Shown here in pieces: positions 34,401 through 46,400 of a stretch of 64,000 bases of DNA (its first letter is position 1; every line of letters starts with the position of its first letter). The notes beneath the pieces were generated by a model. The model saw only the letters and a list, made by a program, of their open reading frames with translations. It was not told where the DNA came from and did not search any database. Where the stretch lies: assembly GCA_014706295.1 (NCBI GenBank), contig JACSVZ010000012.1:14961000-15024999 (forward strand), given 5' to 3'. A program made the position numbers and the translations under genes. The stretch comes from Lycocorax pyrrhopterus obiensis. Its lineage: Eukaryota > Chordata > Aves > Passeriformes > Paradisaeidae.

Positions 34401-37400
34401 ACTACAATTTATGTCCTTTTGACAAAGTGACCTTCATAGCTCTGCAAAATCTGACTCGGGGGGAGAGAGGGTAGCTCATCATTCAGAGTTAGACCATGAT
34501 TTTGTCTCATGTAAGGTGTCCCTGCCCGTGGTAGGGGGCTGGAACGAGATGATCTTTAAGGTCCCTTCCAGCCCAAGTCATTCCATCACTATGATTTTTT
34601 GCAGAGAGTCTCACTTTAGGCTGTTCTCATTGCTGTTTCTTCCCAGGACTGTATTCACTGAAGGTCTTTGCTCCTTTGTATGCAGTGCCTGCCTCCTCAT
34701 CAGAAAAGCTTCACCCCACGGCCACGGTATGTGGAATTTGGAACTCTTCCTTTCCTCATTCAGCTCTCTGCTGCTTTTTAATGGGAGGGAGAACATGACT
34801 CAGCTGCCTGGCTCATCACGGATGTGGTACAGCCCTATATGTTACAGGCTTGGAGGCCTTTCCCGCTCCCTCTGACGTCTGTCCCTACTTCCCTCTGATA
34901 GGTGAAGTCGTGCTGGGAAATGTTAATGTGTGCAGCTACCCAATTGCTCTGCAAAAAATAATAAAGATGGAAAGCACAGTGCTGAAAACCCCCCAAAAGG
35001 CAATGGCAGGGTCACCTGCCCAGCTTTATTAGCCTTCCTTTCTGCAGATAAAATGTCTGAGTCCATTATTGTACAAACTCTGACTGCCTTTCCTGCGAGG
35101 TCCTTAGTCATTCAGCAGGTTGCAAAGTACCCAGTGACTAAAACAGGGAATGAAGTATGAGGCTGGGAGAATGTGTCCAATTTTGCTCCTGGGCCTGCCT
35201 ACAGTGAGCACCGGGAGTGAAGTGGAGGGGTGGGTATCCCATTAACAGCTCTGTGTTTAAGAGGAGTTCACAGTGAGCAAGGTGGGGGGGCACTCATTAG
35301 GGAGGACAGGTAATAAATGCTGACCAGCTGGTTTTCCCTCACACACCATCCATCCAGGGCTGGGACAGGTAATTAAAGGCTCTCCACACAGAGCATGGAG
35401 ATGGGGCAGAGGCAAAGCTGTGGCTCTCTGAATCACCAGGGGAAAAGCATCATTTTCCACCCTTGATGTTCTTTCTCTGTGATTCCTTTCATGAGACCCT
35501 GCCTCTTTCTCCACGGCTCATTTTAGGAGACCCTTGGGGCATGTGCCATACCTCAGCTAGGCTGTGATTTAAACAAACAAATACCACAATTGAGCCAAAT
35601 TGGTCCTGAAATTCCTTTCCTGTGCTGGGCTGTTTTCTTTTACATCAGAGATGAAGCACAAGATAACATTATACATTCTGGCCTTGGGTTTCTGCTTGCT
35701 TCTCCCTAAGAGCAGGCAAGTTATAATTGTCTATTTACTGGCTCTACTTTATCCTTGTCTCACAGGGTGGCCTTGAAGTGACAGTGAGCACCAAAGAGCT
35801 CCTGCTCTCTGCCACCCAGTTCTCAAGTGGAAACATCTTGAGCATCACAATGGAGGCAGCTTATTCTGTCCCTGGAGTCTTTACCATTGAAGCCCAGCAA
35901 AACTACATGGCTTGCTTGCAAATACCAGCAGCTGGCGAGGTGAGAATGGTCCAGGCACAGTGACAGCGGGTTTGGCTGGGTTTGGGTTGTTCTCCCACCC
36001 CGTGGAACAAGTGTCCAGGCATGTGGGGTGCACAGCTCCCGTGCCTGTGCATCAGCAGCCTTTGTTGGGAGGGCTCAGAGTCTCTGTGGCGTGACGTGTT
36101 TCTTTAACACAAACAAAGGTCTGTTTGGAAAGATTTGGATTCAAACTGGCAGGGTTTTTTCCACGTGGCTCTTTATTTTTATTCCATTCTTTGCATGCGT
36201 GTGGTGGAGTGCATTTTCCAAGCCAGGCACCCTGTACTGTTGCTTTGCTTTGTTATCCCAGCTTGGAGCAGCTGGCTCTTGCTCCTGCTCCTGTTAGAAA
36301 TGCAAATCTTTTGTTTCTCATGTCTCTCTAGAAGGAATTGCTATTGCTCTTCCAGAACGGCATCCTGAAGGCTGATGGTGAAAAAGAACCATTGCCCCGG
36401 CCCAAAAACTGGCCCCTTGGTACCATCCTGGCCCCTGGCGCTCTGACCATACCCAACTCCTTCATTGTTGGTGGGCCCTATGAGGATGAGGATGGAGAAC
36501 TCACCAGAAGCAAGGTGAGAAAGGACTGGCAGATTTGGAAGAGAGCCAGCAGGGACTGAGAGACTTGATATGAGAGGGAGGTGGGTGGTCACTGTGCAGT
36601 GTCCAGCACAGAGATGGTTCCCCTGGGACAGCAGACGTGCTGACTCACTGCAGGAGATATCCCAAGGGAGAATGTGGCAGGTGTGGTCCCAGAAGACACC
36701 CACACTGAGCTGCTGGGCTGGGAGTTGTGTTATCTCCTGTGAGGCAGGCACTTAACGCTGATGGTGTCTGCAGGAAAGGCTGTCAGCCTCTCTGCGGGGC
36801 TGGCCTGGCTATGGGCACTTGGACACCTCTGTCTGACTCACATTCTCTCCTGGGGACATTTTTGAGGATGATGCAGGCTGTGGAGTTTGCTGTCCTGGCT
36901 TTGACTGCACGCTGTTTCTCTCAGGACAGGGAATTCAGGACACAGGCAGAGAGCACAAAGAGGATCGTGTGGGACACGGAAAGGCGCTGTTACCTGGACG
37001 CTGCTGCAGTGGCCGTGTAAGGGACCTGAGCCACCCACCCCAGAACATGCTCGGATGAATGACCTGAGGCAGGGAGCAGCAATGTGCAGGTGCTCTTGGA
37101 CCTCTTAGGGGTCAAACTGCAGCTCTGCCTCACCTCCCATGGCTGCTGGGGCTGTCTCTTGGCCACAGGTGTTCACCTGAGCAAGGGAACAGCTCTTGAA
37201 CTGCTTTGAACTGCTGGCAGCAGCTTTGTTCTGCTGTGCTGGGAGAATATGAATTGGCTGGAGCTGCTGTCTCCAGACCACAAATGCTCACTCCTGCTGC
37301 CAGCAGCTGGGGCTGGGGGCTGGTCCCTCCATGATTTGAAGGAAGGGGCAGCAGCTGTGGTGAGCAGACATGGAGTAGAGTGGCCTCCACAGCTCTCCTC

Positions 37401-40400
37401 TGAGCTGCTAATTAAGTTTTTACTGAATCCCAAATACATTCAAACCTTTCACTCCATGTGAGCACTCTTCATTTGCTTTTTTTATTGGATAAGTGTTGCC
37501 TTTAGCAGCTCCAGATACGCTCAAGATCAGGATGAGTGTTCCATTTATCTTTGAATCCTGCTATTTTCTGGCCTCAGCTGCATCATGGCTGTGCATTTCA
37601 CAGCCAAATTACTCCTCGTGTGGAAATACTCCCTTCTATCACGTTTGATTTTTTAAATTCTTTTCCCTACGCATCCATCCACCTGCCTGCTGGTGTCAGA
37701 GTCACCAGCCACATTGAATGCAAGCTCAGGATCCACTTGCTCTGTGCAATTCATGATTTATACCAAAGTTAATCACATTCCTTGTTACTTATTTCTGAAG
37801 TAACCAAGGGAGAGAGAAAACCCGGTGTGTTGCTCTCACAGTTATTTTAAAGCTGGCTGTGCCATAAATGCACACAGCAGTGGGTAGAGGAGAAAATGTA
37901 CCCAGCCTGCCCCAAATCAGTGTACCCGTGGCCTGAGGGTGTTTGCTGAGGGAATAGGGTGAAGCAAACCCAAGAGGGGCTGCTGGGGCACAAAGGAGGG
38001 TGGTGGGGCTCTCCAGCTGGGTTTCTGCATCTCCTCAGTGCATGCTGCATCTGCTTTGTGCCCAGCCTGCAGAAGCGCATTGCCGAGTGCCGCTACTGGC
38101 CCGTGGAGCTCTGCAAGATGTCCATGGCCTCAGGTGGCAAAGGGAAAACCAGCAAAGCTGACAAGGTAAAAACCAGCAAAGCTGACAAGGTAAAAGTGGG
38201 GTCTGGCTTGTGGAGTAGCGTGGCATTAGCAGGCATTTTCCTTTTGAGGCCTTTGTGATACCAAAATCAGCCCTGAAGCAGCCAAAGTGAGTCAGAGAGC
38301 AGGAGGCTTTGTGAAAAATCAGCTTTATAGAGCTTTTAAATAGATACAGGGTCATATTTTTTCCTTATAGCTCTCATTGATGGTCTGTGGTAGCTCAGTG
38401 GAAAGGGGACAGGGAGAGGATACCTTTTAAAATCACAGAATAATTTGGGTTGGAAGGGACCCCACATTCCATCTCCTTCCCACTCCGTGCGTCAGGCAGG
38501 GACAGTTTCCACTAGACCAGGTTACTCAGAGGCCTGTCCAGCCTGGCTTTGAAGAGAATTAGAAGTAATTCACTGAGCTGATCTTTAGCCAATGGGGTTT
38601 TGGAACACCTTGAATAAGTTCATGCGTTCTTTCTCGGGCTGTAGGTAAGTTATGCTTTTGCATCTAAACCAGGGGGGTTTAACAGAGAAGCATCCCCTTA
38701 GAGAATGGTTCTGCTCCTGGCAGCTGGTTGTGTGAGAGCTCCTAATCTATTCCAGGGCAAAGTCATATAAGTTGGTGTAAATCCCTTTCAGCACTCACCA
38801 GTGCCAGGATTTTGCAGCTGTGATGATGATCCTTCTCGCCAGGCCTCCCACACCTCCGAAGCCACTTGGTTTCTGTCCAGCCTGAGATGCACAACTCTGG
38901 TAGGGTCGCCTGGATTTCTAACCACACAGCTGATAATCTTCCAGCTGTATCTCAACAAGACCATCCTGAGGAATAGCAGAGTGCAGGAATTAGAGAGAAA
39001 AGCTGCCCCACGGGGATTGGGATAAAATTAATATTCTGCATATGGAATGACTCCAGTGTGTTCATCTAGGTTGTCTCGGCTGCGTGCCAGTGACAGAACC
39101 ACTGGCTCATCAGGTGCATCAGTTTGCTGTGTGGCCTTCTCTTAATGAGATTGGTGACCTTGTTCCCTTAAGGAGAATAACAGTCTGTTCAGGATCTCAG
39201 TCCCTTGCTCTGTGTTTCCAGGGAGATGAGGACAAGCAGATTGCCTTCCATGGTGTGGCATATGTCAACATGATGCATTTGCTGTGCCCTGGGGTGAAGC
39301 AGATCCGAGGGGCCTTCCGTGTCTTTAGCTACCAGGACAGCGAGGTGTTTGAGAAGGTGAGAGCAGCAGGCTCTGCTCCAGCTCTGCAGCTGGGTTTGCA
39401 CTGAGGGATTGGGAGCAGGGACAGTGGGCAGGGGGGTGTCTGGGAGCAGGCAGTGTGGGCAGAGGGTGTTTGGGAGCAGGCAGTGTGGACAGGGGGTGTT
39501 TGGGAGCAGGCAGCACAGACAGAGGGTGTTTGGGAGCAGGCAGTGTGGGCAGGGGGGTGTTTGGGAGCAGGCAGTGTGGGCAGAGGGTTATTTGGGAGCA
39601 GGCAGCACGGACAGAGGGTTATTTGGGAGCAGGCAGCACGGACAGAGGGTGTTTGGGAGCAGGCAGTGTGGGCAGTGTGGTACTTGGAGCTGGATCTGAA
39701 CCTTCAGTGCCCTTCTGGTAATGGAGAAAAATAATGATACAAGCTTTTAGGTGCAGATTTCTCCAAGGCAGGGGATTTCTGGGGGGGTGTGAGCAGGTTT
39801 GGGGGCTGAGAGAGGCTTTGAATCTCACTCCACTCCCTCCTATGCCAGCATGCTCCACTCTCCCCAGTCTGGAAGATGGGCAAGGGAACGGTGTTGCTGG
39901 GAAGAGCAAACAGTGGCTTTAAAAGGATCGCGTTACCCCCAGCAACCACCAAAAAAGCTGTCACTGGAGCTCTTTCAGCTCTAGCTCACCGAGGTTTATT
40001 TGTCTTTGCTTTTTTCCCTCTCTGTTACTAAGAGTGACAGTTACATCTCCATTTTCCCCCAATCTATCCCTGCTGGAACAGACCTGAGCTTGTTTCAGGA
40101 GGGCAGATGCACAGCCTGGTTTTACCACCCACGTTCCCTGTGGGGCTGCGGTCCAGGCGCAGGAGCCGGGTGAATTCCAGCCCTTCTCCTGCCTCCCTGC
40201 TCCCACTGGCTGCTGCAGAGCTGGGCTGGGCACAAGTGTGTCTGCTGGGCTCTGCTTCCCTGCCATGAGTAACGACCTCTTGGCTGCACGGCACTGCTTG
40301 TCCTATGCCATTTATCTGTCACAAGTGAAGTCCTTCTCATTCCCCAGATACTTTGGGTTGCTTCTTGCTATAAGGAGTTTCCCTACAGCTGCTCCATCAT

Positions 40401-43400
40401 CTCCCCAGGATCCCCATAATTCTTGCTAGCCCAGTTCCTGTAACCAGGATGTGTGGGAGGGAACAGCCTGTCTAGGTGGTCAAACACAGTGTAGACACAC
40501 AGTCTGACAAACCCTTTCCTTGCCATTCCCTGGTGTGTGTCAGGGAGGCTGCTCCACACCAGAAAATGAGCTGGGAGCCAAGAGATGCTGTCAGGCAGGT
40601 GGGGACCCCAAAAATGTGTGGAGCAGGCATGGTGAGAGTAGCCAGATTCATCCAGCAGTCCCCATCACCGGGCAAGCCCATAGCTGTGGGGCAGGTCTAG
40701 GATCCCACCAGGAATTCAGGATCTCGGATCTGGGTTCCAGCATGTTCACCACATATCTCAGGCAAGGATCAAGGGCCAGTCCTCAGTGAAAACACAGCTC
40801 CTTGAGGGAAGATGGAGAGACCCCACTGAGTCTCACAGTCTAATCTGAGGCTTCACAGCTACACAGGATCAGAGCTGGCCTGGAGCACCTGCAGCTGAAC
40901 TCTAGGAGGAGAGAATGAGGTTACAAAACTTCTTAATGCATTTAAGACCCTGACAATGTGTTCTGTGATGTGAGAGGTTAAGGCAAAGGGGTGAGGAAGC
41001 CTGCTTTGTCCCTTGATTCTCTCTGTTCCCTCTGTTTTTCAGACCAAAATTCAGCACAGTATTTTCCGGGATCTCAGGTCACAGCTCAGTCTGGTCAAGG
41101 AAGGGTTGGGGACCTCTCCTGTTTCCAGAGCTGCTCCCACTAAGGCTCAGAAGGAAGACAAAGATTCCAGTGGAACGGTAAGGTCTAGGGAGGCACATGG
41201 CACCATGGTTGCTCTGTTTCCATGTCACAGGAAGTTGGGACATGCCGGACGCAGGGATGGATGCTGTGTTGCCTCGGCCGGCTGAGAGATACTCATTATC
41301 CTAGAATCATAGAATCTCCTCAACATGAAGGGCTCCACAAGGATCATGAGTCCAACTCCTGGCTGTGCACAGACACCCCAGCAATCCCACCCTGTGCCTG
41401 ACGGTGTTGTCCAAACACTCCTGGAGCTCTGGTAACCTTGGGGTTGTGACAGTGCCCAACGACCCTCTGGGGGAAGAATCTTTCCCTGATATCCAGCCTA
41501 ATCCACCCCTGGCACAGCTCCAGCCATTCCCTCAGGTCCTGTCACTGCTCACAGAGAGCAGAGATTGGAGCTGCTCCTTGTGAGGAAGCTGCAGCTTTCC
41601 GTTATCCTGAAATCTTAGGACATGCTGCCTGAACAAATACACCATCTGACACCCTGAACTTGCAAAGATATGAGATTTATTGAGTCTGAAACAAGAGACA
41701 TCTTTTATTTTTCCTAATAGTTACTCAACCCATCCAAAATCCAGTTGTCAGATTGCACTGGAGGATCTGAAAATGTCACAAATCTCAGCCTTGAAGGACA
41801 GGTGATTATGTCTCTCCAAAGAGAAGGAGAGACTGTAGAGCATCACCGTGCTGGTGTCTCACACCTTTCACACAAATTCCTCAAGAGTGAGTTGGACAAG
41901 GGATGTTTTACGTAGATGCTGTCCCAGAGTTCTTCCAGTGACGTCCACCCGGAGAGCAGACTGGCATTGGGCTAGGAGGTCTCTGTAAATTGTCAGACAT
42001 TTATTTAAATTATCCCTTCAAATTTTGGCTTCTTCCTCTGGAATGCACATTCTTTCTGCAGGCAGATTGATTATCTGGGCTCTCTCTTTTCCCTAGCCTG
42101 GTTTCTTGAGCTGGATTTTGCTGCTGTAACTCATGCCGAGGGCGGGTTATAAAACAAGCTGGATCTCTGCAGTTTGGAGCTCTGTGGCTGTGTGCTCAGT
42201 ATTTCATTGTGCCAGCACTGGCTGCAGACAGCACGACCCAGAGAGCAATGTTTATCTCCACAGTACAGCGAGGCAGGAACATTCCTGGTGATGGAGATAA
42301 AGCTGGACAGGCCCTTGGTCCCAAAGCGGCTGCGGGAGGAGCTCGTCAGACGGTGCGTAAGGATGGGCTGTGGGGCTGACAGCTCCTCTCTGCAGGGTGG
42401 AGAGAGGCTTGTACAGCAAACCCCCCTTGGAACACTCCATAAAGAGGGCCTGAGACAAAGCCCACAGGAATCAGGGGGAGGATTTGGCCAGACTGCTTTA
42501 GACGTGGCATCTGGTGTGCTGGGAAAACACTTGTTCATCCCAGCTGGCATCTCCCTGCCATTCCTCTCAAAACAGACAGCAGAGCAGCACAGCAGTGTCT
42601 GTGTTCCTGTCTGGGCTTTGTTTCCCACTAATCCCCATGTGCTTGCCTCTTGCATGTGATGTTCAGTGGCTTGGTCAGTCCTGGCCACCAGCATGGACTG
42701 CCCTGGGTAGTGCTTCTGTTGCTTCACCAAAGCATTCTCTCATTTTTAGCTTTCCAGAAGTTTTCTCACAATGTTTTACCCATTCCTCAGCTTCTGTGTT
42801 AGTTTTCATGTTGTTCTGCTGCAGAGCTGCTCTTTCATCTCAGCTGCTTTGAGACTTCCTGTCCAGTGGCAGCCCTGCTGTGTTATGGGTTAGAAAGGCA
42901 TAACACTTCTAATTTATGGAATAAAAAAAATAGAAAATGCAGCAGATTAATAAGGTATAAGAGGTGCAGGTTTATGTCTCTCAAACAGAAATAACATCCA
43001 TTCATTGAAGGTATGTGTGTTGTCCTCACGGCTGCCTGCTGTCTTCCAGGAGGAACAGGCTGAGCTCCTCTTAGAACAGACCTTTTCCTGGCCTATTTCA
43101 TACACTTCTACTCTTCTGCAATGTGTGTGAATGGGGATTCAGTGTAACTCCTCCTCGTTCACCTGCTTGTGTGCACCTTGGCTTGGTGGGCTGGATCGTG
43201 TTCTGAGGACTGAGGGTGTTCTGGTGTCCAGCAAGCAGGAAATGTTGAAAAAAATTTAAATGAGTTAAGGCTGGTTTGGCACCAAAGATTTTAAGTCCAG
43301 AATCCCAGAATGATTCCGTTTGCAAGGGACCACTGAAGGTCACCTTGTCCAACGTTCATGTTCAAGTGGGGTTCCCCAGAGCACGTTACTCTGTGTCCAG

Positions 43401-46400
43401 ATGGTTTTTGGATATATCCAGGGAAGGAGACTCCACCGAGAGTCCTGCTCCAGTGCTCAGCCACCCTCACCTTAATAAAATCTTAGTTAAAGAGTGGCCT
43501 GGGCTGTTTAGTGACCAAATTCTACAGAGCTTTCCTCAGGCTGGTTCCTTCCTTACACCTGTTCTGCAGAACCAGGAGCTCCAAGATCCAGATCTGCCAC
43601 TCCAGGAGAGCAGTTTGGGTCAGCAGTAAATGTTAGCCCTGTCATGATGAGCCACAGCCATCAGCTGTAGGGACCTGCTCACTCTTGGTCTGAGACTTCA
43701 GTTTTCCTCCCAGGTCCCTGTGGTGTCTCAGGGACACGATGGCGGGTTGGAGCCCTCACACTACACAAGCCAACATCCCTGGCAGTGGATCTGCTGATCT
43801 CTCCTCTGCTCTCATTGACAGGGTCAAGCAGATGATTCGTCCCCGACCTGAGCTGCCCCCCTGGACGGGAGGAGCCAATAAGGTATGTGTGAGAGCCTTG
43901 CCGCCATTCTGCCACCCCATCCTGCCCTCATCCCTCTCACACAACAGAGTCTTCATTCTCAGCCCACAGCAACACGGGGATGAGGTTTGATGAGGACGAG
44001 GGTGCAGGGCCACAAAGATGGTGAAGGGTCTGGAAGGGAATAGGGCCATATGAGGAGTGGTGAGGTCACTTGGAATGTTCAGCCTGGAGAAGAGAGACTG
44101 AGGGCAGAGCTCATTGGAGTCTGCAGCTTGCTCACAAGGGACAGCTTCAATCTCTGCTCTCTGTGACCTGTGACAGGACCCAAGGGAACAGCTGGAGCTG
44201 TGCCAGGGGAGGTTTTGATGGATATTAGAAAAAGAGTGCCCGGGCATTGACCAGGCTCCCCAGGGAATGGGCACGGCCCCAAGGCTGCCGGAGCTCCAGC
44301 AATGTTTGGACAATGCTCTCAGGCACAGGGTGGGATTGTTGGGGTGTCTGTGCAGGGCCAGGAGCTGGACTTGATCCTTATGGATCCCTTCCAATTCAAC
44401 ATATTCTATGATCCTATGAAGTGCACAGAAAAGGAAACTCCTGTATGTGTTATCTCCACAGCAGTGTGCCTTGGGAACCCATTCATCACTCGTGTTCACA
44501 TCCCATTCAAAGGGAAGACATGAAGAGATGGAGCAAAGGGAGGGAAGGCAGCCATGGGGAAGGAAGGAAATGGGATGCTGGGAAAAGAGGCTACCAGAAC
44601 CTTACATTTATCCTGGGCAGTCCCAACAGTTTCTTGTCTCAGACCAGCCCCTGTGCTTCATCAGACTCAGACAAACCTGAACAGATTCAGCCCTGACCTT
44701 TCTCAGGTCACCAAAATTTCTGAGGATCAAGATTACGGAGATTACAGATTCTGCTGAAGAGGGCTGGCCATGGGTTTCAAGGCTCCCAGTAAATGAGATA
44801 TATTTTACTCACAGCCAATTATATTGCTGTAGGAGAGATAGCAGTGACTGGAATACTGGGTTGTGATGGAAAATCCTAGCAGGAAGGATTTTATGTTTAC
44901 CTGTAGATATTTTCTCAGCCCTCAGGCGTGGACAGGAAAGGATGTGTGACAGACTAATTGAGGCTTGAGTCAGGTGGAGTTAATGGGAGGCGTGGGCTGT
45001 GGCAAATCAAATACCTATCAAGGTTGATTGCATAAGTGGCTTGTGAAATTTATTTATTTCTTTCCTAGGCAGTGAAAGATTATGAAAAATGTATCACCGA
45101 TGTTGCTGCTGCCATTTTGAGGGATTACCACGAGCTTTTTGGGAAGCAGCTGCCTGACCAGGGAGGGGTAGACCACGGAACCCTGGAGGAACAGAGGCGT
45201 CAGCTCAACTACGAGCTCAATACCTCTGGGAAATATTTTGCTTATAAGGAACAGCTAAAGGTGAAGACTCCTTTGTGCTTTTTGCTTCCCTGCTTGTTTT
45301 GTCCTGACAGTTTCTCAGGGAGGAACTGCTTTCCCATGGTGGTAACTCAGGATGATGTGGTGCTCCAGAATCCTTTCCTGCCACCCGGAGCTGTTGCAGT
45401 GGGCACTGAGGGGACAGGATTCCCCTCTAAGGGAGCAGGCACCGAGATGCTTTGGTCCCACACCAAGAGAACACTTCCTTTCAATGGCAACTAGTCACAT
45501 CCATTTGCCCCATGCTCATAACCTGAGAAAGGCAAAGCTAGCTGCTCTCACATTCCCAGTCTGCCCTGGCAGGGAAAGGAGGTTCCGCTCTCTCAGCTGC
45601 TCAGCCTCAGCCACGCTCTTCCTGGAGACCCCCTCTCTGTCCTGAGGAGATGAGCCATCCACATGCTGTCCCTAAAGGGTGTGTCAGGGAGGTGGGAAAG
45701 GAAATCCCCCTTACTTGCTTTTTTTTTACTTTTATCAGTGGTGGGCTGCATTTATTTCTCAAAACTAAGTTGGAGCTTCAGGCAAAATGAATATGTTCTG
45801 TCTCTGTCTGATTACAGAGCTGGTGGGGGGCATAGGGGGGAACCTGCCTTGTCCAATGTCCCTTGTCTCCACAGCATTCTGTGGTGAAGGTTGTGAGGGA
45901 GAAATACCTGAAGACCACAGTGTTTGAAACCCAGGAGCAGCTCCAGGAATTCCTCAGTGAGCTCTACCCGTTCCTCGTGGACCACATGCACATTGCCCTC
46001 AACAGGGTAGGGGGAAATCTGGGTGACTAGGGCCATGGCTTCACCGTGGATCCAGGGCATGTGAAGGACTTTTGCCTTCAAGACAGAAGCAGGCTCATGC
46101 TTTCATCTGCTGGAGTTGTCACATGTGGACTGGGAGCCACACTCGAGGCAGGGTCCAGTGCATTTGAATCCCACTGCTCAAAATCCTGATGGTGGGATAT
46201 GTGTGAGATGCCCCTGGTAGAGCTGCTGTAGCTGGCACATGGTGAGGGTGGCTGGCAGAGCGTGAGCTGGTGTCACCAGTGAGTGGCCCCACAGAAGTTT
46301 GTCATCACCTTGATCTAGGGAATGCTGTGAATAACTACAGAATCACAGACAAGTTTGGGTTGGAAAGGAGCTTAAAGCCCATCTCATTCCAGCCCCTGCC

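Noticed and set aside
39411..39680. Evenly spaced repeats resembling a CRISPR array
   Set aside because: Units are directly adjacent with no variable spacers, in a eukaryotic intron; it is a minisatellite.
39409..39734. Repeat protein ([10 protein letters not shown] units) as a possible gene
   Set aside because: Open in several frames only because the minisatellite has no stop codons; it lies inside a CFAP70 intron.
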